NCBI GenBank assembly: GCA_947459185.1
Contig: CANHCU010000009.1
Location: 1 to 54,379, forward strand
Origin: Planctomycetaceae bacterium
GTDB lineage: Bacteria; Planctomycetota; Planctomycetia; Pirellulales; UBA1268
Reading direction: 5' to 3'
Length of the DNA stretch: 54,379 nucleotides
Made by a program: the position numbers and the translations under genes. How positions within the stretch are numbered: the first letter of the stretch is position 1; each line of letters starts with the position of its first letter. The notes beneath the pieces were generated by a model, which saw only the letters and a list, made by a program, of their open reading frames with translations, was not told the DNA's origin and did not search any database. Below are positions 17,479-26,997 of this stretch, piece after piece.

Positions 17479-19751
17479 CGGGCCACGGCGGCCAGGAGTT
17501 CGCAGGAGTTCGTGCGGTGCAAGACCTGAGTCAGTTCTCGATGCTGGATCTGTTCCGCCTGGAGGCGGACACGCAGACGGCCGTGCTGTCGGCAGGCGTT
17601 CTGGCGATCGAAGAGTTGGAACACTCCCCGGCCGCGATCGAATCGATGATGCGGGCCGCCCATTCTCTCAAGGGCGCCGCGAGGATCATCGGCGTCGAAC
17701 CAGCCGTGCGGGTTGCTCACGCCATGGAGGAGGTCTTCGTGGCGGCCGGCAAGGGGGCCTTCACGGTGCGTCCAGAGCATGCCGACGTGCTGCTGGCGGG
17801 CAGCGATTTTCTCGGCTCAATTGCCCGGGCCGACGACGCGTTGATTCCGGACGGACCCTGGACGGAGCGGGCCAATCAACTGGTCGCGAGACTGGCCGCG
17901 GTCCTTGTCGCCCCTGCCAGTTCCCCCGCGAGTTCCCCCGCGAGTTCCCCGGCCGTCCCTGCGGCTTTCCCACCGGCGGCCTTCGAGTCGGCCGACCGGG
18001 TGGTACGGGTCTCCGCCGACAGCCTCAACCGTCTGGTCGGACTCGCCGGCGAATCCCTGATCGAGTCACGGCAACTCCGCCCCTTTATCGACGGCCTCCT
18101 TGCGCTCCGCAGCACGCAGGTGAAACTCTGCAACACGATCGCGGCACTCGAAGAGCGACACGATCGCGGCGACCGCGAGGCGGCCGCCTCGCAAGCCGCG
18201 ATGCTCGCGACCCTTCGCGACCAGGCCGATACCGTGCTCTCCGGGCTCACCAGGCACTGCGAGGAGTTCGAAGGCTTCGCCGGCCGCAACGAAGACCTTT
18301 CAAGCAGGCTGCACCACGAAGTCCTCACCAGCAGAATGCGGCCACTCGCCGATGGCATCCGCGGCTTTCCCCGAATGGTCCGCGACGTGTCTCGATCTCT
18401 CGGTAAGCAGGTGCGGCTGGACGTCCGCGGCGACCAGACCGGCGTTGACCGCGACATCCTCGAAAAGCTCGAGGCGCCGCTCTCCCACCTCATCCGCAAT
18501 GCGCTCGACCATGGAATCGAGCCGCCAGACCGCCGGGAAGCCGCCGGAAAGTCTCCCGCGGGCACGATTCTGCTCGAGGCGAGGCACCGCGCCGGCATGC
18601 TCCAGATCACGATCACGGACGATGGCGCGGGCATCGACATCGGACACATCCGAGCGCGGGCACTCGCCCTCGGGCTCGTCGCGCACCAGGTTGCAGACCG
18701 GCTCACGGAGGCGGAACTGCTGGAGTTCCTGTTCCTGCCCGGGTTCTCCACCAAGCATGTGGTCACCGAGATTTCCGGCCGGGGCGTCGGCCTCGATGTG
18801 GTGCAGACCATGGCGAAGGCCGTGGGGGGCAGCGTGCGGGTGACGACCCAGCCCGGCAGGCAGACCGTGTTCACGCTGCAGGTGCCGATCACCATGTCGG
18901 TGATCCGGGCGCTGCTGGTTGACATCGGCGGCGAGCCCTATGCCTTTCCGCTCACCCGCATCGACCAGATTCTCTCCTGCAGCCACGCCGACATCCGCAC
19001 GCTGGAGGGTCGTCAGTATGTCGATCGTGACGGGGTTTCGATCGGCCTCGTACTCGCCGCGCAGGTGCTCGATCTGGAACTTCCCCCGGCCCCGGCGGTG
19101 GGAGAGAGCCTGCCCGTGGTCGTGATCAGCGATCGGGGCCAGCAGTTCGGCATGATCGTCAGCGGCTTTCTGGGCGAGCGGGACCTGGACGTCCGTCCGC
19201 TCGATCCGCGGCTGGGCAAGGTGCCCGACATCAGCAGCGCCTCCCTGCTCGAAAACGGCAATCCCGTGCTGATCGTCGATGTTGACGATCTCGTGCGTTC
19301 GATCGACGGCCTGCTCAGCGGACGGCACCTGACACGCGTGGAGTTCGCCCGCATGGCCGAGCGGGCCCGCCGGCGGAAACGGGTCCTCGTGGTGGACGAT
19401 TCAATCACCGTTCGGGAACTCGAGCGGCACCTGCTGCAGTCACGAGGCTTCGAAGTTGACGTCGCAGTTGACGGAATGGACGGCTGGAACGCGATCCGCA
19501 GCGGACAGTATGACCTCGTGGTGAGCGACGTGGACATGCCTCGCCTAGACGGCATCGGGCTGGTTTCGCTGATCAAGGCCGACCCGGTCCGAAGGGGCAT
19601 CCCGATCGTGATCGTATCGTACAAAGACCGCGAGGAGGATCGGCTCCGCGGGCTCGAAGCCGGCGCCAACCGCTACCTGACCAAGAACAGCTTTCACGAC
19701 GAAACGTTTCTCCATACGATCATCGATCTGATCGGCGAGCCGACCGGCTGA
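17475..19751 (+). CDS. cheA: CheA histidine kinase fused to a receiver domain (WspE-like)
   Basis: A 758-aa hybrid kinase that phosphorylates its partners on receptor signalling. Domains in order: HPt with the phosphorylated His at residue 63 (MRAAHSLKGAARI), a Pro/Ser linker (about 149-161), dimerisation region, HATPase with the N box IRNALDHGIEPP and G boxes DDGAGID and GRGVGLDVV, a CheW-like domain (VIRALLVDIGGEPYAFPL), and a C-terminal receiver with the phospho-acceptor D685 (LVVSDVDMPRLDG) and lysine in RYLTKNS. A CheA-REC fusion is characteristic of WspE and FrzE-type systems. The receiver may be a phosphate sink or the direct output. Confidence 0.95.
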   Translation: MTGHGGQEFAGVRAVQDLSQFSMLDLFRLEADTQTAVLSAGVLAIEELEHSPAAIESMMRAAHSLKGAARIIGVEPAVRVAHAMEEVFVAAGKGAFTVRPEHADVLLAGSDFLGSIARADDALIPDGPWTERANQLVARLAAVLVAPASSPASSPASSPAVPAAFPPAAFESADRVVRVSADSLNRLVGLAGESLIESRQLRPFIDGLLALRSTQVKLCNTIAALEERHDRGDREAAASQAAMLATLRDQADTVLSGLTRHCEEFEGFAGRNEDLSSRLHHEVLTSRMRPLADGIRGFPRMVRDVSRSLGKQVRLDVRGDQTGVDRDILEKLEAPLSHLIRNALDHGIEPPDRREAAGKSPAGTILLEARHRAGMLQITITDDGAGIDIGHIRARALALGLVAHQVADRLTEAELLEFLFLPGFSTKHVVTEISGRGVGLDVVQTMAKAVGGSVRVTTQPGRQTVFTLQVPITMSVIRALLVDIGGEPYAFPLTRIDQILSCSHADIRTLEGRQYVDRDGVSIGLVLAAQVLDLELPPAPAVGESLPVVVISDRGQQFGMIVSGFLGERDLDVRPLDPRLGKVPDISSASLLENGNPVLIVDVDDLVRSIDGLLSGRHLTRVEFARMAERARRRKRVLVVDDSITVRELERHLLQSRGFEVDVAVDGMDGWNAIRSGQYDLVVSDVDMPRLDGIGLVSLIKADPVRRGIPIVIVSYKDREEDRLRGLEAGANRYLTKNSFHDETFLHTIIDLIGEPTG
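17919..17954 (+). repeat. 12-bp tandem repeat in the CheA linker
   Basis: Three units of agttcccccgcg (the third slightly changed) at 17919, 17931 and 17943 encode an SSPA tetrapeptide repeat between the HPt and dimerisation regions. Unit gain or loss would alter linker length by four residues without breaking the frame. Confidence 0.75.
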
Positions 19752-19791
19752 ATCAATCCACACACTGCCTGGTGGCTGGGAGTCCCCGCAC

Positions 19792-20796
19792 GTGAGAATC
19801 GCGATTGTCAATGACGTGAGGGTGGCCGCCGAGGCCCTGCGTCGGGTCGTGAGCAGCCTGCCCGACCATTCCGTGGCATGGACGGCAGCCGACGGCGTGG
19901 AGGCGATCGCGATGGCAAAACGCGACCGACCCGACCTGATCCTGATGGATCTGATCATGCCGCACGTGGATGGCGTGCAGGCCACGCGGCAGATCATGGC
20001 CAGCAGCCCGTGTGCGATCCTGATCGTCACCGCGACGGTGAGCGGCAACATCTCGCTCGTCTACGATGCGATGGGGTTCGGTGCGCTGGACACGGTCGAT
20101 ACTCCCACCCTGGGCCCGACCGGCGAGATGACGGGCGTTGATGCCCTCGTCGGGAAGATCGCCACCATCGCCAAGCTCGTGGGTGTCTCCACCGATCATC
20201 AGCGGGCCACGCGGAGCGACGACGCCGCAGCCGCACCACACCTGCTCGTCATCGGCGCGTCAACCGGCGGGCCCAAGGCCGTCGCCGACCTGCTCATGCC
20301 GCTGCCGCGTGACTGGAACGTGGCCGTGGTCGTCGTGCAGCACGTCGATGTGGCGTTTTCGCAGGGGCTGGCCAAGTGGCTGGCGGAACGCACCGGCCAT
20401 GCCGTCCGCGTGGCAGAGGGGGGCGAACGTCCGCAGGCCAGAACCGTGCTGCTGGCCGGCACCAACGACCACATCGTGCTGACGAAGGGCCGCACGCTCG
20501 ACTACCGTGAAGAACCGCGGGAGGTGTTTTTTCGCCCCAGCGTTGACGTCTTCTTCGAGAGCGTGGCCGACCACTGGCCGCAGCCTGGCACGGCCGTTCT
20601 GCTCACCGGCATGGGAAGGGACGGCGCGCGGGGCCTGTCGAAGCTGCGCGGCTGCGGCTGGCACACGATCGCACAGGACGAGGCCACGAGCGTTGTCTGG
20701 AGCATGCCGAAGGCCGCCATCGACCTCGGGGCCGCATGCGAGGTGCTCCCCGTCGAGCGGATGCCGGCGAGCATCGTCTCTCGGATGAATCGCTAG
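19792..20796 (+). CDS. cheB: CheB-type methylesterase with receiver domain (WspF-like)
   Basis: Removes methyl groups from the receptor when phosphorylated, giving adaptation. The 334-aa protein has an N-terminal receiver with phospho-acceptor D53 (LILMDLIMPHVDG) and a C-terminal esterase domain with the catalytic triad S157 (VIGASTGGPKAV), H184 (VVQHVD) and D277 (LLTGMGRDGARG). The receiver is unusual in reading MRIAIVNDVRVAAEALRR at its start, a form seen in WspF-like proteins. Start codon is GTG at 19792, 40 bp after cheA. Last gene of the operon; the next gene is on the opposite strand. Confidence 0.95.
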   Translation: MRIAIVNDVRVAAEALRRVVSSLPDHSVAWTAADGVEAIAMAKRDRPDLILMDLIMPHVDGVQATRQIMASSPCAILIVTATVSGNISLVYDAMGFGALDTVDTPTLGPTGEMTGVDALVGKIATIAKLVGVSTDHQRATRSDDAAAAPHLLVIGASTGGPKAVADLLMPLPRDWNVAVVVVQHVDVAFSQGLAKWLAERTGHAVRVAEGGERPQARTVLLAGTNDHIVLTKGRTLDYREEPREVFFRPSVDVFFESVADHWPQPGTAVLLTGMGRDGARGLSKLRGCGWHTIAQDEATSVVWSMPKAAIDLGAACEVLPVERMPASIVSRMNR

Positions 20797-20819
20797 CCCG
20801 CTCTCGCGCTAGCCGGCGC

Positions 20820-21656
20820 TCAGGGAATCACGAACCGAAACCGCTGTTCGCCGCACCGAAAGAAGCAGTAGGGCGTCAGCCCGACGGCGGTCACCGACAC
20901 CCAGATGCCGTTGCGGGTCGTCTCCGCTGAAATCATCCAGGTGCCGTCCCGCAGCCGCTTGAGTTCGGCATGCCGGTTCGCAAGAAGGGGGTCGTCGAGT
21001 TGGATGTCGGCGCCGCCGCCCGCCCGGCCGATCAGGAGTCTGTCGGACCGCAGCGAAAACGCCATCGCTCCAGGCTTCGTGGAAGCCTCCGCCAGAACCG
21101 GCCAGACCGTCTCCGGGATGTGCATGCCATCCAGGAGATTGGTCTGATGGCCGACCGTGGGAACCGATTTGGGCTTCAGCGGGTTGCGGAGTCGGAACCG
21201 CCGCGCCCCGAGGATGAGAATCGCGTTCTCATGCAGGACGGCGCGAACGCACCGGACAAACGTGCCATTCACACTCTCGAGGTCGTTCAGGTGCCATTGA
21301 AAGCCCCCCTTCCATTCAGTGCGGCGAATCTCGGCATGGGCGCCCGAGATCGAAGGGTCGTTAGGCAGTTGGACATCGCCCGAGGTGCGACCAATCGAGA
21401 ACCGCTCGCGTCGTAGTCGGACATCCTCCCCCTCTTCCAGCGATCCGTCATCGAGCACGGTCAGGACAGGCACGGGAGGCCGCAGGCTCGGTCGGAAATC
21501 CTGGTCGTCTTCGGGGGCATACTTCTGCTCGCCGACGCGACCGAAAGGATCCGGCTCCGACACCCACTTCACGATCCGGCGGATCGACGCAAACTCCTCG
21601 ACGACCGGCGGCAGGGCGCCGGTACCAGGGTGCTGATTTTCGACGTCATCAGACAT
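20820..21656 (-). CDS. Protein with two FHA domains
   Basis: A 278-aa cytoplasmic protein. The first forkhead-associated domain lies at about residues 85-155 (RFSIGRTSGDVQLPNDPSIS, then HAEIRR and ESVNGTFV), which keeps the GR, SxxH and NGT elements used to bind phosphothreonine. A second, more divergent one is at about 200-275 (RLLIGRAGGGADIQLDDP, NRHAEL, TTRNGIWV). The N-terminal 60 residues are acidic and disordered. It probably reads Ser/Thr phosphorylation, and planctomycetes carry many Hanks-type kinases, but no kinase is in the window. It is the last of three minus-strand genes with short gaps (hypothetical, amidase, FHA) and ends convergently with cheB, 23 bp away. Confidence 0.85.
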   Translation of the reverse strand: MSDDVENQHPGTGALPPVVEEFASIRRIVKWVSEPDPFGRVGEQKYAPEDDQDFRPSLRPPVPVLTVLDDGSLEEGEDVRLRRERFSIGRTSGDVQLPNDPSISGAHAEIRRTEWKGGFQWHLNDLESVNGTFVRCVRAVLHENAILILGARRFRLRNPLKPKSVPTVGHQTNLLDGMHIPETVWPVLAEASTKPGAMAFSLRSDRLLIGRAGGGADIQLDDPLLANRHAELKRLRDGTWMISAETTRNGIWVSVTAVGLTPYCFFRCGEQRFRFVIP

Positions 21657-21723
21657 GCGTCTCCTCCCTTCGCTGCGGCTCGGTGCTCTCGATGGTCATC
21701 GGCCACGACCACCACGGACTATT

Positions 21724-23283
21724 CTACCCCACCCCTGTGGTGCTGATGCTTGTTCCGTTCGAAGAGTTCTGTTCGAGAAGCCGCATGACATCAAGCACGA
21801 TCCGCTCCGGTCGAAGAGGATCGGCAGCCGTTCCCGCTCCCGGCGCCCCCACCACCTGCACCCCGACAGGCAGGCCGCGACTGTTCCGGTCGGCAGCGGC
21901 CGCCGCCAGCACGACCGGATCACGACTCACGGCACGCCCGACTTCCTCATTCGGCCTGACTCGTGTGATCGGCACGGTTCCTGCCGGCAGATCGAGCAGA
22001 TTGGCCAGCAGGCAGGGGGCCGCCGCCAGCACCAGCCGGGCGGCAGCGCCATGCGGCAGCGCTGGCAGTGCCGACACCGGGCAGACGAGGGCGTCGTAGG
22101 GTGCCGCCGCTGCCGCAAACCGCGTCTCAAACTCGATGCGACGGGCATCGAGCGCCGCCAATGCCGCACCGTGCCTGGGGCCGGTGGCTCTGAGGGCGAC
22201 CGCCTCGATGCCACCACCCCTCGCCTGCGACAAACTGGCGACCAGCGGCCGCAGCCACTGCGGCAGTCCCCCCAGCCGCAGCAGCCGTGCGACCGGTGGG
22301 ATCGGCCGCGTACCGGCAAAGAGTCGGCGAATATCAGCACCACCATCCGCCGACAGCACTGCCAGGTGCAGCCAGGCAGCCTCCTCGGCCAGGCGACCAT
22401 CCAGCCGGACGGTCTCCGCGCCCGCAGCGGCGAGTCTGTTCACCGCCTCCTGCACCGCCCTCCGCACGGCTGGCGAGGGCTCGATCGGCCCGGCGTCGTC
22501 CCACCAGGCGACCCTCAGGCCACCACGGCTATGACAGGCCGACATGGCGTCAGCGGCTGGCAGCCGCGGCGCGAACGACGAACCGGCCACCACGACCTCG
22601 AAGGCTCGCGCAAGGTCGTTCACCTCCCTCGCCAGGAAGCCCGCCCGGGGACGCACGACGGTCAGGTGGGGCACGGTATCGAAGGCACCGCCGTCGCCAA
22701 CAACGGCCGACCGCGGCAGGAATCCCGAAATGCCGCAGGCATGCGCCGGCTGCCGGATGCTGCCAGCCAGGTCTGTACCCACCGCCAGCGGCACCACGCC
22801 GGCGGCAACCAGCGCCGCATCGCCACCACTGGAACCACCGGGGCCACGGGTGGCGTCGCGCGGATGGTTGGTGCGACCCCAGACGGGATTGTCTGTCTCG
22901 TGCAGATACATCGCCTGGGGCACGTTGCCCTTCCCGACGATGATCGCACCAGCCGCCCGCAGAGAGGAGACGAGCGGGGCATCCGCCACGTCGATCGCCC
23001 GCCGTCGCGTCGGAATGCCGAGACTCGTCACCAAGCCCGACACCGCGAAGCATTCTTTCACGCTCACCGGCACCCCGGCGAGCGGTCCGACATCCTCGCC
23101 AGCCTGCAGCCGCTGTTCCAGCCGCCCGGCCTCCGCGAGGGCCTCGGCATGCCGCGGCTGCACCAGCGCGTTCAATGCAGGATGCGTTTCGCCATGCCGA
23201 GCGACATGCTCGGCCAGGGCCGTGGTCGGACGGACCTCACCGGCAGCCACGCCCTCCGCGATGCTTACCGCCGATGCTGCCAC
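21724..23283 (-). CDS. Amidase-signature family hydrolase
   Basis: A 519-aa Ser-cisSer-Lys amidase. Visible are the catalytic Lys in GVPVSVKECF, the glycine/serine loop GPGGSSGGDAALVAAGV and the nucleophile region VGTDLAGSIRQPAHACGI. The usual GSDxGGSxR is here GTDLAGSIR, which keeps the reactive serine. The family includes GatA and many small-molecule amidases; with no gatB or gatC neighbour and a divergent N-terminus, this is not assigned as GatA. The GTG at 23283 is preferred because GAGGGAGG lies four bases upstream; a TTG at 23310 also opens the frame. It is 45 bp downstream of the hypothetical membrane protein gene. Confidence 0.85.
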   Translation of the reverse strand: MAASAVSIAEGVAAGEVRPTTALAEHVARHGETHPALNALVQPRHAEALAEAGRLEQRLQAGEDVGPLAGVPVSVKECFAVSGLVTSLGIPTRRRAIDVADAPLVSSLRAAGAIIVGKGNVPQAMYLHETDNPVWGRTNHPRDATRGPGGSSGGDAALVAAGVVPLAVGTDLAGSIRQPAHACGISGFLPRSAVVGDGGAFDTVPHLTVVRPRAGFLAREVNDLARAFEVVVAGSSFAPRLPAADAMSACHSRGGLRVAWWDDAGPIEPSPAVRRAVQEAVNRLAAAGAETVRLDGRLAEEAAWLHLAVLSADGGADIRRLFAGTRPIPPVARLLRLGGLPQWLRPLVASLSQARGGGIEAVALRATGPRHGAALAALDARRIEFETRFAAAAAPYDALVCPVSALPALPHGAAARLVLAAAPCLLANLLDLPAGTVPITRVRPNEEVGRAVSRDPVVLAAAAADRNSRGLPVGVQVVGAPGAGTAADPLRPERIVLDVMRLLEQNSSNGTSISTTGVG

Positions 23284-23328
23284 TCCGCCTCCCTCGCGCC
23301 CCGCGGCCAACGGACAGGCTGCCGCGTT

Positions 23329-25176
23329 CTATTGCTGCTCACCATCGGCCAGCGGTGGGGCCGCGACCGGCCGCATGTCGGCGGCCCAGACGGCATCACC
23401 CTCGAACATCACCCCCGAGACCACGACGCGGTCGCCCGTGTCGGCCGGCGGAGCCAACCGCGAGATGATCGAGAGGCTGCGATCCGTGCCATCGGCCTGG
23501 GCGGCGGCGACCACGCCACGAGTGCTCCAGTATGGCCCGACTTGTCGGGAGGTCCCGAGGGTAACGACCAACGAGATTCCATCGGCCCGCCGCTTCTGAG
23601 TGGTGAGCCACATCCCGCCGAGCCTTTCGAGATCCGACACGGCTGTTTCGTCGACGCAGATCCTGTCGAGCAGGTCGGCGGCGGCGGCAGGCGTTGGCGA
23701 GAGCGGACGACCGGAATCGGCTGCCGTCGTCTCGAGTCTGACCAACTCCTCGCTGAGGCGTGCAAGCTGCTTGTACCAGGTCACCAAAAGCCGGTCGCGA
23801 TCCGGCGAGACCGGGTCGCTCACGGCCCCCACCGCATCGAATGCCTGCTTGGCCCGCTCCGCCGCCATTTCAACGCCGGTCAGATCGAGCGGCGGTACGA
23901 CTGCCACCGGAGCGGCCGCAGCCGGAGTAGCCACGGCGGCATCAGCCACCAATGCATCGAGACCAGCCAACGCATCCGGCGGCGGCAATGTGGCCAGGTT
24001 TGCGGCAGCGGCCATCGCCGGAGTTGCCGTCACCAGGCTGTCGGAGGCAACGGCCTCACCGGCCTCACCGGCCGGCTTGGCCGCAGGCTCGGCAGGTGCA
24101 GGTTCTGCAGACTCAGCCGGTGATTCCGCCACGGCCTCAGTCTTCATAGGCTCAGTCGTGACCGGCTCTTCAGATGCGGCTGGTTCCGCGGCCTCGCCCT
24201 CCGCTGCCTCGCCCTCCGCCGGTTCGGCCGCGGCCATGGCGGCCGGCGGGGATACATCGTCCGCCAGCGGAAGATCGTCAAGCGACGGCGCGGCATCCAG
24301 ACTAGGGCCGGCGCCCGCCTTTCTGGGCGGCTTGAATCCGGGCTGGAGTTTTTGCGGCAGGAGAAACGCCAACTGGGACGGAACCTGCTGCCCGAGCTTG
24401 AAGGGATCCTTCTGGAATCCCCAGAGCAGAATCGCGTAGGTGATCGGCAGCGCCATCAGCCCGCCCAGCACCACGCCGACCATCTGACCGAGGCCGCTCG
24501 ATTTTTTCTTCGCAGCCACCGGCCTGACCCCGGCCGCAGCCGTAGCGGCTCCAGTCATCGCCACAGCAGCACTGATGGGGATCGAAGCGGAATCGTCCTG
24601 CTCCGACTCCGCCGCATCAGCCAGAGGATCGAGTTGTTCGCCTTCGGCAAAGAACGATCCGCCGTCCATCATGCCAGCATCGAACGACACGTCGTCAGAG
24701 TTCGCTTCGTTGAGTGGCTGGCCAAAATCGGCTCCGGACTCGGGATCATTGCCCGAGGCGAGCGGCTGTGCCTCAATCGCTTCACCGTCAACGTCCAACA
24801 GCCCCAGTTCGTGGGCGATGTCCTTGTCGTCGAAGGCGTTTTCACCATCATCCAGATCGTGCATACCGGCAAAGTCGTCTGCAGCGTCGTTGTCTGCGGC
24901 GTCGGCCATGGAGATGATGCCAGACCGTCCGGTTCCAATCTGGATTTCCGATCCGGCAGGCTCGGCATCCGGAGGCGGAAATACGACAAGGGGAATCTCT
25001 CCCTCCGGCACGTCATGCTGACGATCCTCTGCAGCCGCCTCATCGCTGGCAGCCGCTTCATCGCCGATGCCTTTCAAGGCAAACGCAGCGTCCTCGCCCG
25101 TTTCTTCCACGCGGTCGATGTCCAATCCAGCCCACGGATCCGGCTCCGGAATCTTCTTGTCGTCGTCAGTCGCCAT
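23329..25176 (-). CDS. Hypothetical protein with acidic N-terminus and one membrane helix
   Basis: A 615-aa protein of unknown function. Residues 1-200 are acidic and low-complexity (Asp, Glu, Ala). One transmembrane segment follows at about 230-255 (MVGVVLGGLMALPITYAILLWGF), then a linker of about 190 residues extremely rich in Ala, Glu and Pro, and a C-terminal region (about 430-610) that looks folded, with LLVTWYKQLARLSEELVRLE and DRICVDETAVSDLERLGGMW. Start at ATG 25176 has GGGAGG five bases upstream. The type is common in planctomycetes and has no recognised domain. It heads the three-gene minus-strand group with the amidase and the FHA protein. Confidence 0.7.
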   Translation of the reverse strand: MATDDDKKIPEPDPWAGLDIDRVEETGEDAAFALKGIGDEAAASDEAAAEDRQHDVPEGEIPLVVFPPPDAEPAGSEIQIGTGRSGIISMADAADNDAADDFAGMHDLDDGENAFDDKDIAHELGLLDVDGEAIEAQPLASGNDPESGADFGQPLNEANSDDVSFDAGMMDGGSFFAEGEQLDPLADAAESEQDDSASIPISAAVAMTGAATAAAGVRPVAAKKKSSGLGQMVGVVLGGLMALPITYAILLWGFQKDPFKLGQQVPSQLAFLLPQKLQPGFKPPRKAGAGPSLDAAPSLDDLPLADDVSPPAAMAAAEPAEGEAAEGEAAEPAASEEPVTTEPMKTEAVAESPAESAEPAPAEPAAKPAGEAGEAVASDSLVTATPAMAAAANLATLPPPDALAGLDALVADAAVATPAAAAPVAVVPPLDLTGVEMAAERAKQAFDAVGAVSDPVSPDRDRLLVTWYKQLARLSEELVRLETTAADSGRPLSPTPAAAADLLDRICVDETAVSDLERLGGMWLTTQKRRADGISLVVTLGTSRQVGPYWSTRGVVAAAQADGTDRSLSIISRLAPPADTGDRVVVSGVMFEGDAVWAADMRPVAAPPLADGEQQ

Positions 25177-25353
25177 CAAGTCCTCCCAATCGGCCGCCGA
25201 TGCCAGGATGCTGTACCCGACGAGCCGCCAATGCGTTATTCCCGACGCCAGAAGTGTGATCTCCGGACAACTGAAAGTCTACCATCGCCCTGCGGGGGCC
25301 CCGAACGGCCTGAGATCGCTGGCAGTCTGGAAGAGCCCATCGCCGATCAACTC

Positions 25354-26913
25354 TTAGGAGAGCCCGTGCGGCTGGCCATACCGCCGCCAGAGGCTCTCCA
25401 CCAGCCAGCGGGCAGAAACCTGCTGTCCTGTGGCCTGCTCCACGAGCGCGGCCGATTCGAACCGCCGCCCGTGGGCATGCACATGCTGCCGCAGCCAGGA
25501 GAGCAGTCCCCCAAATCGGCCCGCGGCGAGGTCGTCGCTCAGATCGGGCAGGTGACGGACGGCCGCCGCCATCAGTTGGGCGGCAAAAATATTGCCCAGC
25601 GTATAGGTGGGGAAGTAGCCGATGAGGCCGGCGCTCCAGTGGATGTCCTGCAACACCCCTTCGGCGTCTGATGGCGGACGGAAGCCGAAGTCCCGGGCAA
25701 AGCGGTCGTTCCATGCCTCCGGAAGATCGGCGACGGCCAACTCGCCGTGCACCACGGCCCGCTCCAGATCAAATCGCATCATGACGTGGAGGTTGTAGGT
25801 GACCTCATCCGCCTCCACGCGAATAAGCGACGGACGCACGACCATCAGCGACTGCTGGACGCCGGCGGCAGTGGCATCGGCCAAGGCGTCCGGAAACGCC
25901 GCCTGCGTTAGTGGGAAGCACCATTCCCAAAACTCGGGGGAGCGGCCGACGAGATTCTCCCAGAGCCGCGACTGCGATTCGTGGATGCCGAGCGATGCCG
26001 CCTCCCCCGGTGGCAGGCCATACCATTCGGTTGGCAGCCCCTGCTCGTAGAGCCCATGTCCAGCCTCGTGCAACACGCCGTAGAGCGCCGTCGGAAGCGA
26101 GTGCGCGTCCCAACGGGTCGTGATCCGGCAATCATCCGGCCCGAGTCCTGAGCAGAACGGATGCTTGGTGGTGTCGAGACGTCCACGCTGGAAATCGAAA
26201 CCGATCCGGGCGGCGACCTCGCGAACGAACCGCTGCTGATCGGCCACCGGATAGTGTCGCCGCGCGATCGCATCGTCGGGCCGCCGTGTCGCCGCTGCGC
26301 ATGCCTGCACGAGGGGCACGATCTCGGCCCGCAGTTCATTGAACTGCGCGGCGATTGTCGCCCATCGGCCTCCGGGCTCGTAGTCGTCGAGCAGGGCGTC
26401 GTAGGGATCGGCCCCCGGCATCTGGCAGGCCGCCAGTTCGCGTTTGAGATCGAACACCTGTCGGAGCCACGGCTCGAGGGTGCTCCACGATGATTCCGCA
26501 CGGGCGGTCACCCATGCCTGCTGGGCCTCGACGCAGGTCTTGGCCAGTGCGCCTACCAGCCGTTCCGGCACACGGGCATTTTTGTCGAAGTCTTTCCGGA
26601 GCAGGCGGATCGTGGTGCGGATCTGCGGGGTGCCCTCCTGGGCCAGCGGCCCCGACGCCAGCGATTCCAACTGCTCGCCATACCCCGGATCGGATCGCTG
26701 TCGATGGACCAGCGTCGCCACCGCCTCCGCCTGGGCGGCCCGATGCGTTGCAGCCTTCGGCGGCATCATCGTCTGCTCGTCCCACCCGAGCAGCGATTCC
26801 ACCGACGCCAGCACGGCCGTCTGCCGAGCGTGTGTGCAGACGCGTTCGAAGAGTTGTGCGTGGCTGGAGTCGCAAACGTCTTGGTTGGAGCGAACGGGCG
26901 GGTGCGGGTGCAT
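25354..26913 (-). CDS. Carboxypeptidase Taq family metallopeptidase (M32)
   Basis: A zinc carboxypeptidase of the M32 family that trims residues from peptide C-termini in the cytoplasm. The 519-aa product has the HExxH zinc motif as HEAGH with the first His at residue 282, preceded by the family DxRxT-like CRITTRWDAHSL, and followed by the conserved GIHESQSRLWEN in which the Glu is the third ligand. The tail has the family IHWSAGLIGYFPTYTLGNI. Length is normal. The start ATG 26913 (MHPHPPVRS) was chosen because the family begins about there; the same frame is open far upstream as antisense to the next gene. It is divergent from the BshB1-like gene across 84 bp. Confidence 0.92.
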   Translation of the reverse strand: MHPHPPVRSNQDVCDSSHAQLFERVCTHARQTAVLASVESLLGWDEQTMMPPKAATHRAAQAEAVATLVHRQRSDPGYGEQLESLASGPLAQEGTPQIRTTIRLLRKDFDKNARVPERLVGALAKTCVEAQQAWVTARAESSWSTLEPWLRQVFDLKRELAACQMPGADPYDALLDDYEPGGRWATIAAQFNELRAEIVPLVQACAAATRRPDDAIARRHYPVADQQRFVREVAARIGFDFQRGRLDTTKHPFCSGLGPDDCRITTRWDAHSLPTALYGVLHEAGHGLYEQGLPTEWYGLPPGEAASLGIHESQSRLWENLVGRSPEFWEWCFPLTQAAFPDALADATAAGVQQSLMVVRPSLIRVEADEVTYNLHVMMRFDLERAVVHGELAVADLPEAWNDRFARDFGFRPPSDAEGVLQDIHWSAGLIGYFPTYTLGNIFAAQLMAAAVRHLPDLSDDLAAGRFGGLLSWLRQHVHAHGRRFESAALVEQATGQQVSARWLVESLWRRYGQPHGLS

Positions 26914-26997
26914 GGCGGAGAGTATGCTGTCGCGTGGCCGCATCGGCAATCGGCAATCGGCAGTCGCACGCGGCGTTTCCTCACAGAGGCTGAACAG

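Noticed and set aside
21724-23283. GatA subunit of the Glu-tRNA amidotransferase
   Set aside because: The amidase signature is present, but gatB and gatC are not adjacent, and the active-site loop differs from the typical GatA form, so only the family is called.
26941-26963. Short cggcaat tandem repeat upstream of the deacetylase gene
   Set aside because: Three 7-base copies are too short to distinguish from chance or simple slippage, and nothing suggests a function.
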